This document shows, one piece after another, positions 1 to 5,338 of a stretch of 6,695 nucleotides of DNA (position 1 is the stretch's first letter; each line of letters opens with the position of its first letter). The notes under the pieces were generated by a model. It did no database searches and was not told the DNA's origin. It saw nothing but the letters and a program-made list of their open reading frames with translations. Made by a program: the position numbers and the translations under genes. The stretch comes from Candidatus Cloacimonadota bacterium (GTDB lineage Bacteria; Cloacimonadota; Cloacimonadia; Cloacimonadales; Cloacimonadaceae). The stretch spans positions 1 to 6,695 of the forward strand of contig JAGOIS010000027.1 in assembly GCA_017995495.1 (NCBI GenBank), given 5' to 3'.

Positions 1-551
1 CCACCTCCCGCCAGTTGAAGCTCTCCACCTCTTTTCCGGTGGTGATCTCCGACACAGTGGGCTTCATCTCCAACCTGCCACATCATCTGGTGGCCTCTTT
101 CAGCGCCACTTTGATGGAGGTGAAGGACGCCGATCTCCTGCTGCACGTGGTCGATCTTTCCGACGAGCGCTTCGAACACTACATCGGGCAGGTCAATTCC
201 GTCCTGGCTGAGATCGGGGCCGACAGCATCCCCCAATTGCTGGTCCTGAACAAGACGGACCAGGTTGACGACACCTTCGAAACCCTCATCCGGCGCCGTT
301 ATCCGGATGCCGTGCCGATCTCCGCTCTCCAGCGCGAACACGTGGAGGACCTGCTAACTCAACTGGAGGAGATGCTTTTCCAAAACAGGCTCTGCCAAGT
401 TTTTCTGCCTTACGACAAGGGTTCCCTGGCCTCGCTGATGCACCAGATCGCCGACATCCGGAAAGAAGAGTACCGCGCCGACGGCATCTATCTGGAACTG
501 GCGATCAGCGAAGATGACATCCACCACATCCAGGACTATCTGTTGACATAA
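1..551 (+). CDS. hflX: GTPase HflX, C-terminal part (5' end outside window)
   Basis: This is the 3' part of a ribosome-associated GTPase of the HflX family, which binds the 50S subunit and splits stalled or stress-damaged 70S ribosomes. The reading frame is open from base 3, so the gene starts upstream; a TTG at 15 is not the true start. Visible G-domain motifs are the G3 box DTVGF followed by the family-typical block INLPHHLVASFSATL-like (here SNLPHHLVASFSATL), the G4 box NKTD, and a G5-like SAL. The P-loop (G1) and the N-terminal HflX domain lie before the window. The last ~60 residues (around YDKGSLASLMHQI to DDIHHIQDYLLT) match the usual small C-terminal domain. The frame ends in TAA at 549-551, 55 bases before atoD, with no visible terminator between. 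Identification rests on the order and spacing of motifs and is firm. Confidence 0.93.
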   Translation, partial: TSRQLKLSTSFPVVISDTVGFISNLPHHLVASFSATLMEVKDADLLLHVVDLSDERFEHYIGQVNSVLAEIGADSIPQLLVLNKTDQVDDTFETLIRRRYPDAVPISALQREHVEDLLTQLEEMLFQNRLCQVFLPYDKGSLASLMHQIADIRKEEYRADGIYLELAISEDDIHHIQDYLLT

Positions 552-570
552 ATCCGCCCTTCCTAAAAAT
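543..570 (+). promoter_or_regulatory. possible promoter for atoDA overlapping the hflX stop
   Basis: A perfect -35 consensus TTGACA lies at 543-548, spanning the last codons of hflX just before its stop. The best -10 candidate is the A/T run TAAAAAT at 564-570, which gives a short 15-16 base spacer and only partial match to TATAAT. If used, atoDA would have its own promoter independent of hflX. The -35 could be chance within codons for Leu-Thr. Confidence 0.3.
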
Positions 571-606
571 GCCCGCAAAGCATTATTCACAGCCATAGGA
601 GTAGCA

Positions 607-1272
607 ATGTTCAAACAAATCACGGCGGCTGAAGCCGCTGCCATGATCAAACCGCAAAGCCGGCTCGCCATTGGCGGATTCCTGGCCGTGGGCGCGCCTG
701 AGGGAATCATCGACGCCCTGGTCGCCGCAGGCACCAAAGACCTCCACATCATCGTCATCGCCTCGGATTGGGAAAACCGCGGCATCGGCAAACTGGTGGT
801 GAACCACCAGGTGGCCAGCGCCCAGGTTTCCCACATGGGCACCAACAAAGAGATCCAGAACCAGATGAACTCCGGCGAGATCGCCGTGGAACTCATTCCC
901 CAGGGCACCCTGATGGAGCGCGTCCGCGCTTCCGGAGCCGGATTGGGCGGAGTTCTCACCCCCACCGGGATTGGCACCGTGGTCGCCGAAGGCAAGCAGA
1001 TCATCACGCTTGATGGCCAGGGCCACATCCTCGAAACCGCCATCCACAGCGATTTTGCCCTGATCAGCGCCTGGAAGGCCGACCGCAGCGGAAACCTCAT
1101 TTACCGCAAAACCGCCCGTAACAGCAATCCCATCATGGCCATGGCCGGTAAGATCACCATCGCCGAGGTGGAGGAGATCGTGGAGACCGGAGAACTCGAC
1201 CCTGAGCAGGTTGTGACCCCGGGAGTTTTTGTGAATTACATCTGTTTGCGCAAGGAGGCTTCCCATGGATAA
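607..1272 (+). CDS. atoD: acetoacetate-type CoA-transferase, subunit A (alpha)
   Basis: This is the alpha subunit of a two-subunit class I 3-oxoacid CoA-transferase, which exchanges CoA between an acyl-CoA (acetyl- or butyryl-CoA) and acetoacetate or another short acid, in the cytoplasm. The 221-residue length is normal for AtoD/CtfA. The N-terminal CoA-transferase signature is present as IGGFLAVGAPE (residues 22-32). The blocks IPQGTLMERVR and GAGLGGVLTPTGIGTVV closely resemble what I recall of E. coli AtoD, as does the C-terminal ETGELDPEQVVTPGVFV. The ATG at 607 has AGGAG at 597-601, 5 bases upstream. The gene overlaps atoA by 8 bp, implying coupled synthesis of the heterodimer partners. 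The substrate cannot be fixed from sequence: acetoacetate (AtoD/CtfA) is favoured over succinyl-CoA:3-oxoacid transferase (ScoA) by the similarity. In fermenters such pairs serve butyrate formation or amino acid (for example lysine) breakdown; that role is inference here. Confidence 0.93.
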   Translation: MFKQITAAEAAAMIKPQSRLAIGGFLAVGAPEGIIDALVAAGTKDLHIIVIASDWENRGIGKLVVNHQVASAQVSHMGTNKEIQNQMNSGEIAVELIPQGTLMERVRASGAGLGGVLTPTGIGTVVAEGKQIITLDGQGHILETAIHSDFALISAWKADRSGNLIYRKTARNSNPIMAMAGKITIAEVEEIVETGELDPEQVVTPGVFVNYICLRKEASHG

Positions 1273-1906
1273 GCGCGCGCTGATCGGAGCCCGGATCGCC
1301 AAAGAACTCAAGGACGGCGACTACGTGAACCTGGGCATCGGGCTGCCCACCGAGGCCGCCAACCACATTCCGCCCGGAGTGCATGTGATCTTCCAATCCG
1401 AAAACGGCATGATGGGTGTGGGGCCCGCCCCCGCCGCAGGAACTGAAGACCAGGATATGATCAACGCCGGCGGAGGCTTCATCACGGCTCTTCCCGGAGC
1501 CTCTTTCTTCGATTCCGCCACCAGTTTCGCCATCATCCGGGGCGGCCATATCGACGTCACAGTGCTTGGCGCTTTGCAGGTTGACCAGGACGGAAATCTG
1601 GCCAACTGGATGATCCCCGGAAAGATCATTCCGGGCATGGGCGGCGCCATGGATCTGGTGACCGGCGCCAAGAAAGTGATCGTCGCCATGGAACACTGCG
1701 ACAAGCATGGCAACCCCAAGATCCTCAACCAGTGCAACCTGCCCCTCACCGCCAAAGGCAAGGTGAGCCTGATAGTTACGGACATGGCTGTGATCGAGGT
1801 CACCCCTCAGGGCTTGTTGCTCAGGGAAGTGAGCGAAGGTTACAGTGTGGAGGATGTGGTGAAGGCCACCGAAGCCGGGCTGATCATCCCGGACCACCTG
1901 AAATAA
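1265..1906 (+). CDS. atoA: acetoacetate-type CoA-transferase, subunit B (beta, catalytic)
   Basis: This is the beta subunit, which carries the catalytic glutamate that forms the glutamyl-CoA thioester intermediate of class I CoA-transferases. The signature is QSENGMMGVGP, which puts the predicted catalytic Glu at residue 46, and the glycine-rich NLGIGLPTEAAN lies just before it at 22-33. Further family blocks are IRGGHIDVTVLGALQVD, GKIIPGMGGAMDLVTGAKKVIVAMEHC and LPLTAKGKV, all strongly reminiscent of E. coli AtoA. At 213 residues it is full length. The start ATG at 1265 lies inside the end of atoD and has a strong AAGGAGG at 1252-1258, 6 bases upstream, so it is independently well initiated as well as coupled. 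No damage or missing residue was seen. With atoD it makes the active enzyme. A probable intrinsic terminator follows at 1929-1960, suggesting atoDA is the end of its transcript. Confidence 0.94.
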   Translation: MDKRALIGARIAKELKDGDYVNLGIGLPTEAANHIPPGVHVIFQSENGMMGVGPAPAAGTEDQDMINAGGGFITALPGASFFDSATSFAIIRGGHIDVTVLGALQVDQDGNLANWMIPGKIIPGMGGAMDLVTGAKKVIVAMEHCDKHGNPKILNQCNLPLTAKGKVSLIVTDMAVIEVTPQGLLLREVSEGYSVEDVVKATEAGLIIPDHLK

Positions 1907-1928
1907 GCATACCCTTGTTACATTGCAG

Positions 1929-1960
1929 GGCGGTCGCAAAAATTTCTGCAGCCGCCTTTT
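1929..1960 (+). terminator. probable intrinsic terminator after atoDA
   Basis: A hairpin pairs GGCGG (1929-1933) with CCGCC (1952-1956), then after a 2x2 step (one G-U wobble, one mismatch) GCA (1936-1938) with TGC (1947-1949), leaving an 8-base A/T-rich loop. It is followed directly by TTTT and then GATCTTT. The interrupted stem makes it weaker than the terminator at 4519-4551. It begins 22 bases after the atoA stop and ends 16 bases before the next start codon. Confidence 0.45.
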
Positions 1961-1967
1961 GATCTTT

Positions 1968-1971
1968 GGAG
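1968..1971 (+). promoter_or_regulatory. ribosome binding site deciding the DUF523-DUF1722 start
   Basis: GGAG lies 5 bases before the ATG at 1977. The in-frame TTG at 1923 lacks such a site, would add 18 residues without family resemblance, and would place the putative terminator hairpin inside the coding region. ATG 1977 is therefore preferred. Confidence 0.7.
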
Positions 1972-1976
1972 ACTTG

Positions 1977-2930
1977 ATGGAAGAAACTCTGAAACTTGGC
2001 ATCAGTTCCTGCCTCCTCGGCCACAAGGTCCGCTACGACGGGCAGCACAAATACGATTCCTGGCTGGTGGAGACCCTCGGCAAATACGTGAGCTACGTTC
2101 CCGTCTGCCCGGAGGTGGAATGCGGCCTGCCTGTTCCCCGGGAGGCGATGCGCTTGGTGGGTGAGGTGGACAACCCGCGCCTGCAAACTGTCCAGACCAA
2201 ACTTGACCACACCCCGCGGATGTTGGAATGGGCAGCCCGCAGGATCGAAGCTTTGGCTTCGGAAGAACTCTGCGGCTTCGTGTTCAAGAGCAAATCACCC
2301 TCCAGCGGGATGGAACGGGTGAAGGTTTATCCGGCCAAAGGCGGCGCCGGTGAGAAAAAAGGCGTCGGAATCTTCGCGCGCCAGTTCATGAACGCCTTTC
2401 CCCTGCTGCCGGTGGAGGAAGAGGGCAGGCTCCACGATCCGGTGCTGCGGGAGAACTTCATCGAACGGATCTTCATCATGCAGCGCTGGCTCCAGTTGCG
2501 GCGAGAATCCTGGTCCGCCGGCGCTTTGGTGGATTTTCACACCCGCCACAAACTCCTGCTGATGGCGCACAACCCCGCTCTCTACCGTGAGATGGGCAAA
2601 CTGGTGGCAACCGTCAAACAGCATCCGCCGCAGGAATTTGCCGTACTTTACCTGGCCAGGCTGATGCAGGCAACCTCACATCCCGCCACCAGAGCCAAAC
2701 ACCAGAATGTCCTTCAACACATCCTGGGCTATTTCAAAGCCGAGCTCTCGGCCTCCGAAAAGGCTGAGCTGCTGGAACTTATAGATGCTTATCGCAACCG
2801 CCTCCTGCCCCTGATCGTGCCCGTCACCCTGCTCAACCACTATGTCCGCAAATACGACAAGCCCTATCTGGCAGAGCAGTACTACCTACAGCCGCACCCC
2901 CAGGAACTGGCGCTCCGAAACCACGTTTGA
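1977..2930 (+). CDS. DUF523-DUF1722 fusion protein (YbgA-type C-terminal domain)
   Basis: This 317-residue protein has two domains: DUF523 (about residues 5-150) and DUF1722 (about 185-305, the domain found alone in E. coli YbgA). DUF523 markers are GISSCLLGHKVRYDG (8-22), PVCPEVECGLPVPRE (42-56) and FKSKSPSSGMERVKVY (103-118). DUF1722 opens with LVDFHTRHKLLLMAHN. Such fusions are a common bacterial family. The characterised stand-alone DUF523 enzyme TudS is a [4Fe-4S] thiouracil desulfidase held by three cysteines, so sulfur or thio-base chemistry is possible here but unproven. Cysteines visible are C12, C44, C49 and C99; the position that is Cys in SPSCG of TudS-like proteins is Ser110. No signal peptide or membrane segment is seen, so it is cytoplasmic. 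It follows atoDA by 70 bases across a likely terminator and faces tsaB tail-to-tail. Family assignment is firm; function is unknown. Confidence 0.88.
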   Translation: MEETLKLGISSCLLGHKVRYDGQHKYDSWLVETLGKYVSYVPVCPEVECGLPVPREAMRLVGEVDNPRLQTVQTKLDHTPRMLEWAARRIEALASEELCGFVFKSKSPSSGMERVKVYPAKGGAGEKKGVGIFARQFMNAFPLLPVEEEGRLHDPVLRENFIERIFIMQRWLQLRRESWSAGALVDFHTRHKLLLMAHNPALYREMGKLVATVKQHPPQEFAVLYLARLMQATSHPATRAKHQNVLQHILGYFKAELSASEKAELLELIDAYRNRLLPLIVPVTLLNHYVRKYDKPYLAEQYYLQPHPQELALRNHV

Positions 2931-3371
2931 AGGTTGACCCCTTTTCATTATTCCTCCGGTTCCCTGTGCCCCAAGCCCAGCTGTTCCTGTCTGGTTTACT
3001 CTGATCAACTCTGCTTTGCCAACCTTTGAGAAGGGTGGGCGCAAACAGGAAACTCACTCCCGGCCTGGAGTGTGAAGCCGCCCAGCACCTGAGATTCTGC
3101 GAAACCACAAGCTCTTTTCCCCATAACAGCTTGCCTGTCTGCAGCTTGCGAGCCTCCCATGCAGTACCCATTGCGGCATTGGGTTGTTAGCGCGAAGTGG
3201 ATGGGCTGTGCATGGGCTGGGGCTCTGCGGGGGTCCTGGCCGGATACCTCCAGGAACGAGGGTTAAGGCTGATCCAAGCTGCGGAAGAAACGCCACAAGC
3301 CGATGAAGCCTCCTCTTTACATTCTTTACCCTGTGTTAATCAACCCTGTGTCCAACCTGGCCGGTGATGCC
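2931..3371. other. 441-bp non-coding gap between convergent genes, with several inverted repeats
   Basis: No convincing gene was found here. Two minus-strand open frames (3171-2833 and 3296-3054) lack ribosome binding sites and family resemblance. Structure is visible: CACTCC/GGAGTG with a 6-base loop (3055-3072); an outer TTTGC/GCAAA (3015-3019 with 3041-3045) enclosing CCTT/AAGG with a TGAG loop (3023-3034); TTCCTGT/ACAGGAA (2984-2990 with 3045-3051) around both; and an interrupted CCCA/TGGG hairpin at about 3168-3184. None has a T-run that would make it an intrinsic terminator. A 9-base direct repeat ACCCTGTGT occurs at 3328-3336 and 3343-3351. It could be a decayed gene, a dispersed intergenic repeat or a structured RNA; the sequence alone does not decide. 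Confidence 0.5.
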
Positions 3372-4043
3372 CTAAGGCGCGCGCCGCTGCAGCTGGGCCG
3401 TGGATTCCCTCAAATACTGGGGTTCGAGGTTCGCCAGACTATTGAAGTCATAGATTTCTGGTTCGGGGAAAAGCGCGGCCAAAGTGAAGAGCCCGGCGGC
3501 GTTGAGGGAGGCTTCCGGAACTTCCCGGAAGGGGATGTCATGCTCCTCCAGCCTGGGTTTGAGCAGTTTGGCGCCGCTGCCCAGCAGATAGGCGCCGCCC
3601 AAATCCCATTCCAACAGTGCCTCAGGTTCGCAAACCGCCGGCGCCATTAGCTCCTGAAGGTCCTCATCGTACAGCGCGGCATAGACTTCGCTCATCTTGG
3701 CGTCCATCACCGCCAGGATCCTGGCACCGCAGCGATAGCGTTCCAAAGCGGCCAGTTGCAGGGTGGAAAAAGCGCGCAGGGGGATCTTGAGCCCGTAGGC
3801 GATGCCTTTGGCGGTGGCAAGCCCAATACGCAGTCCCGTGAATGATCCCGGGCCATTGGCCAGATACACGGCGGAGATGTCCGCCGGCTGGAAGCCGCAG
3901 AACTTGAGGGCTTCATCCACCTGCGGCATCAGCGTCTCGCTGTGGGTGACGCGGATGTCGAAACAGGCGGAGTAAACCACCCGGTCTGAGTCCCAAAGCG
4001 CGATGGAGCCAGAGCTTTGGGAAGTGTCGAGGGCGAGTTTCAA
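3372..4043 (-). CDS. tsaB: tRNA threonylcarbamoyladenosine biosynthesis protein TsaB
   Basis: TsaB is the non-catalytic ASKHA-fold partner of TsaD; with TsaE they transfer the threonylcarbamoyl group (made by TsaC) to A37 of ANN-decoding tRNAs, giving t6A. The 223-residue protein shows the family pattern: N-terminal MKLALDTS with SGSIAL (1-16), HSETLMPQVDEAL (34-46) and the highly conserved ANGPGSFTGLRIGLATAKG (62-80). The C-terminal half is variable, as is usual. The start is TTG at 4043, overlapping the stop of the upstream ferritin-like gene in the four bases TTGA, the TTG equivalent of the common ATGA overlap. Only a weak ribosome site precedes it, so translation is probably coupled. The usual partners tsaE, tsaD or rimI are not in the window. 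The frame ends in TAG at 3372-3374, and no clear terminator was seen beyond it. Confidence 0.93.
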   Translation of the reverse strand: MKLALDTSQSSGSIALWDSDRVVYSACFDIRVTHSETLMPQVDEALKFCGFQPADISAVYLANGPGSFTGLRIGLATAKGIAYGLKIPLRAFSTLQLAALERYRCGARILAVMDAKMSEVYAALYDEDLQELMAPAVCEPEALLEWDLGGAYLLGSGAKLLKPRLEEHDIPFREVPEASLNAAGLFTLAALFPEPEIYDFNSLANLEPQYLRESTAQLQRRAP

Positions 4044-4492
4044 TTGCCGGAGCTGATCCAGTCGTCGTACAGGCGCTCAAAGAGCAGCTTGTGCTTGGCT
4101 TCGTCGGAGGCGAGTTTGCGGAAGAGGGTGGAGAGTTCGCTGTCCGGGAATTTCGCGCTCATTTCGGAGTAGAGCTTGAAAGAATTTTCTTCGCGCTTCA
4201 TCGCCTTGATGAGGATGTTTTGATAGCCCAGATCGAGGGTTTCAACGTCGGCGCTGAGATATTCAGAGATCCTCAGATTGGGCACGGCGGGGATGTCGGC
4301 CTCTGAAACTCCGTGGCGGCGGATGTTTTCGATCACCACAATGTGGCCCATCTCCATGGCTTCCAGTTCCTTGAGCATTTCCAACTGGGACTGGAATTTG
4401 GCTTCCTGCTGAAGATCGCGATAAAACTGGACCGCCTCCTGTTCGCGGGAGATGGCGAAGTCCAGGATCTCGTTAAATTCCTGTATGGTCAT
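4040..4492 (-). CDS. ferritin-like / rubrerythrin-family diiron protein without rubredoxin domain
   Basis: This 150-residue, all-helical protein has the paired-helix metal motifs of the ferritin-like superfamily. Likely ligands are E17 (in REQEAVQFY, seven residues before Tyr24), E47 and H50 (EMGH), E101 (REENSFKLY, again seven before a Tyr) and E131 with H134 (DEAKH). These give the E, ExxH, E, ExxH order expected for a diiron site in a four-helix bundle. There are no cysteines, so unlike the rubrerythrin at 4720-5310 it has no rubredoxin domain. It may bind iron, reduce peroxide or protect against oxygen; the specific activity cannot be told. The ATG at 4492 has GGAGGA at 4497-4502. It lies 26 bases past an intrinsic terminator that ends the oxygen-defence operon, and overlaps tsaB by 4 bp. 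It is a homologous theme to rubrerythrin but too different to be a recent duplicate. Confidence 0.85.
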   Translation of the reverse strand: MTIQEFNEILDFAISREQEAVQFYRDLQQEAKFQSQLEMLKELEAMEMGHIVVIENIRRHGVSEADIPAVPNLRISEYLSADVETLDLGYQNILIKAMKREENSFKLYSEMSAKFPDSELSTLFRKLASDEAKHKLLFERLYDDWISSGN

Positions 4493-4518
4493 GAGTTCCT
4501 CCGGTTGTGGGAGTGGAT

Positions 4519-4551
4519 AAAAAGGAAAGCCCGCCGCGGGGCAGGCTTTCC
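4519..4551 (-). terminator. strong intrinsic terminator after rubredoxin
   Basis: Read on the minus strand, GGAAAGCCTGCC (4551-4540) pairs with GGCGGGCTTTCC (4535-4524): 12 pairs including one G-U, with a 4-base loop CCGC. A run of five T (4523-4519) follows. It starts 13 bases after the rubredoxin stop. On the plus strand no T-run follows, so it acts on minus-strand transcripts only. Confidence 0.88.
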
Positions 4552-4564
4552 GGGTCAGTTATGT

Positions 4565-4708
4565 TTATTCGTCGACAGGTTCAAAGAAATCTTTGCCGAC
4601 GCCGCACATGGGGCACACCCAATCTTCGGGGAGATCCTCGAAGAGGATGTCGTCGTTTTCAGCGGGGTCATAGACCCACTGGCAGGCAGTGCAGATGAAT
4701 TTTTGCAT
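4565..4708 (-). CDS. rub: rubredoxin, short form (47 residues)
   Basis: This is a small iron-sulfur-free electron carrier with one Fe held by four cysteines. The protein starts [15 protein letters not shown], has the typical [18 protein letters not shown] block and ends FFEPVDE. Iron ligands are C6 and C9 (first knuckle) and C32 and C35 (second). It is about seven residues shorter than the common 52-54-residue form because the loop between WVYDPAE and FEDLP is reduced to NDDIL, as in the known short rubredoxins of some Desulfovibrio. Odd point: the residue after the first CxxC is Gln10, where Gly is nearly always found; the second knuckle keeps Gly (CPMCG). The ATG at 4708 has AAGGAGA overlapping the rubrerythrin stop codon, so the two are coupled. 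It probably donates electrons to the superoxide reductase and rubrerythrin of the same operon, and a terminator follows at once. Confidence 0.95.
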   Translation of the reverse strand: MQKFICTACQWVYDPAENDDILFEDLPEDWVCPMCGVGKDFFEPVDE

Positions 4709-4714
4709 TTTTGT

Positions 4715-4721
4715 TCTCCTT
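4715..4721 (-). promoter_or_regulatory. rubredoxin ribosome binding site overlapping rubrerythrin stop
   Basis: AAGGAGA (minus strand, 4721 to 4715) ends 6 bases before the rubredoxin ATG at 4708 and shares its first two bases with the TAA stop of rubrerythrin (4722-4720). This supports the short rubredoxin frame being a real gene. Confidence 0.8.
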
Positions 4722-5310
4722 AATAGGTTTCGCAGTGGACTTCAAACCAGGCCTGGGGATGCTGGCAGCAGGGGCAGGTTTCGGGAGCCGCCTCTCCTTC
4801 GTGGATATAGCCGCAGTTGAGGCATTTCCAGAAGACGCGTCCGTCTTTTTTGAAGACCTTCATGTTTTTGACGTTCTCGTAGAGCTTGCGATAGCGTTTT
4901 TCGTGCTCTTGTTCCACTTTGGCCACCAGCCGCCAGGTGAGGGCGATGTCCTTGAAGCCTTCCTGCTCGGCGATGTCCGCAAAAGCAGGATAGAGCTGGG
5001 TCCATTCCTCGTTTTCGCCATCGGCGGCGAATTGGAGGTTCTTGAGCGTGCTCTCGGCGGACCAGCCGACGGGATAGGAGGCGGCAATATCCACCGTTTG
5101 GCCTTCCAAGCCTTGTTTCAGCAGGTGCTTGAAGAAGAGCTTGGCGTGTTCCTTCTCATTTTCAGCGGTTTCCGAGAAGATCAGGGCGATCTGCTCAAAG
5201 CCTTCTTTTTGGGCAGTTTTGGCCGCATACTGATAGCGCATGCGGGCCTGGCTCTCCCCGGCAAAGGACTTCATCAGGTTGGCCGCGGTTTTGGTTTCTT
5301 TGAATGACAT
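4720..5310 (-). CDS. rbr: rubrerythrin (diiron peroxidase with C-terminal rubredoxin domain)
   Basis: Rubrerythrin reduces hydrogen peroxide to water in the cytoplasm of anaerobes, taking electrons from rubredoxin. The protein has 196 residues, the usual size. The diiron helix bundle (1-145) shows E19 ([10 protein letters not shown]), E52 and H55 (NEKEH), E99 and E102 (GENEEW) and E133 with H136 (EQEH), all expected ligand positions. The C-terminal rubredoxin-type domain (about 160-196) has C163/C166 ([10 protein letters not shown]) and C179/C182 (CPCC). The start is ATG 5310, with GGAGG at 5321-5325; an upstream in-frame start at 5376 would add 22 residues without family resemblance and overlap the superoxide reductase gene. 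It lies 28 bases after that gene and 11 before rubredoxin, forming one operon. All key residues are present, so it should be active. Confidence 0.96.
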   Translation of the reverse strand: MSFKETKTAANLMKSFAGESQARMRYQYAAKTAQKEGFEQIALIFSETAENEKEHAKLFFKHLLKQGLEGQTVDIAASYPVGWSAESTLKNLQFAADGENEEWTQLYPAFADIAEQEGFKDIALTWRLVAKVEQEHEKRYRKLYENVKNMKVFKKDGRVFWKCLNCGYIHEGEAAPETCPCCQHPQAWFEVHCETY

Positions 5311-5320
5311 GGCTTTATAT

Positions 5321-5325
5321 CCTCC
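5321..5325 (-). promoter_or_regulatory. ribosome binding site deciding the rubrerythrin start
   Basis: GGAGG on the minus strand lies 10 bases before ATG 5310, inside the short spacer after the superoxide reductase stop. It supports the 196-residue start over the 22-residue-longer frame. Confidence 0.75.
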
Positions 5326-5338
5326 AGTTTGGATTTTG

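Noticed and set aside
583..1311. Long minus-strand open frame opposite atoD
   Set aside because: Antisense shadow of atoD, which has clear family motifs and a ribosome binding site.
1923..1976. Upstream TTG start adding 18 residues to the DUF523 protein
   Set aside because: No ribosome site, and the added residues come from the putative terminator hairpin; ATG 1977 fits the family N-terminus.
1154..2026. 290-codon minus-strand open frame opposite atoA
   Set aside because: Shadow of atoA in a GC-rich gene; the His/Gly-rich product has no family features.
2931..2946. AAGG/CCTT followed by T's right after the DUF gene as a terminator
   Set aside because: Only a 4-bp stem; too weak to call.
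3055..3072. CACTCC/GGAGTG hairpin as a terminator for the convergent genes
   Set aside because: No T-run follows it on either strand, so it is listed only as structure within the gap.
2833..3171. Minus-strand open frame of 112 codons across the gap
   Set aside because: No ribosome binding site before its start, no recognisable motif, and its last ~98 bases run antisense through the DUF1722 coding end.
3054..3296. Minus-strand open frame of 80 codons in the gap
   Set aside because: GTG start without a convincing ribosome site, Pro/Ser-rich sequence of no recognised family, and overlaps the other gap frame; more likely chance.
4711..5307. 198-codon plus-strand open frame opposite rubrerythrin
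   Set aside because: Antisense shadow; the minus-strand frame is an unmistakable rubrerythrin.
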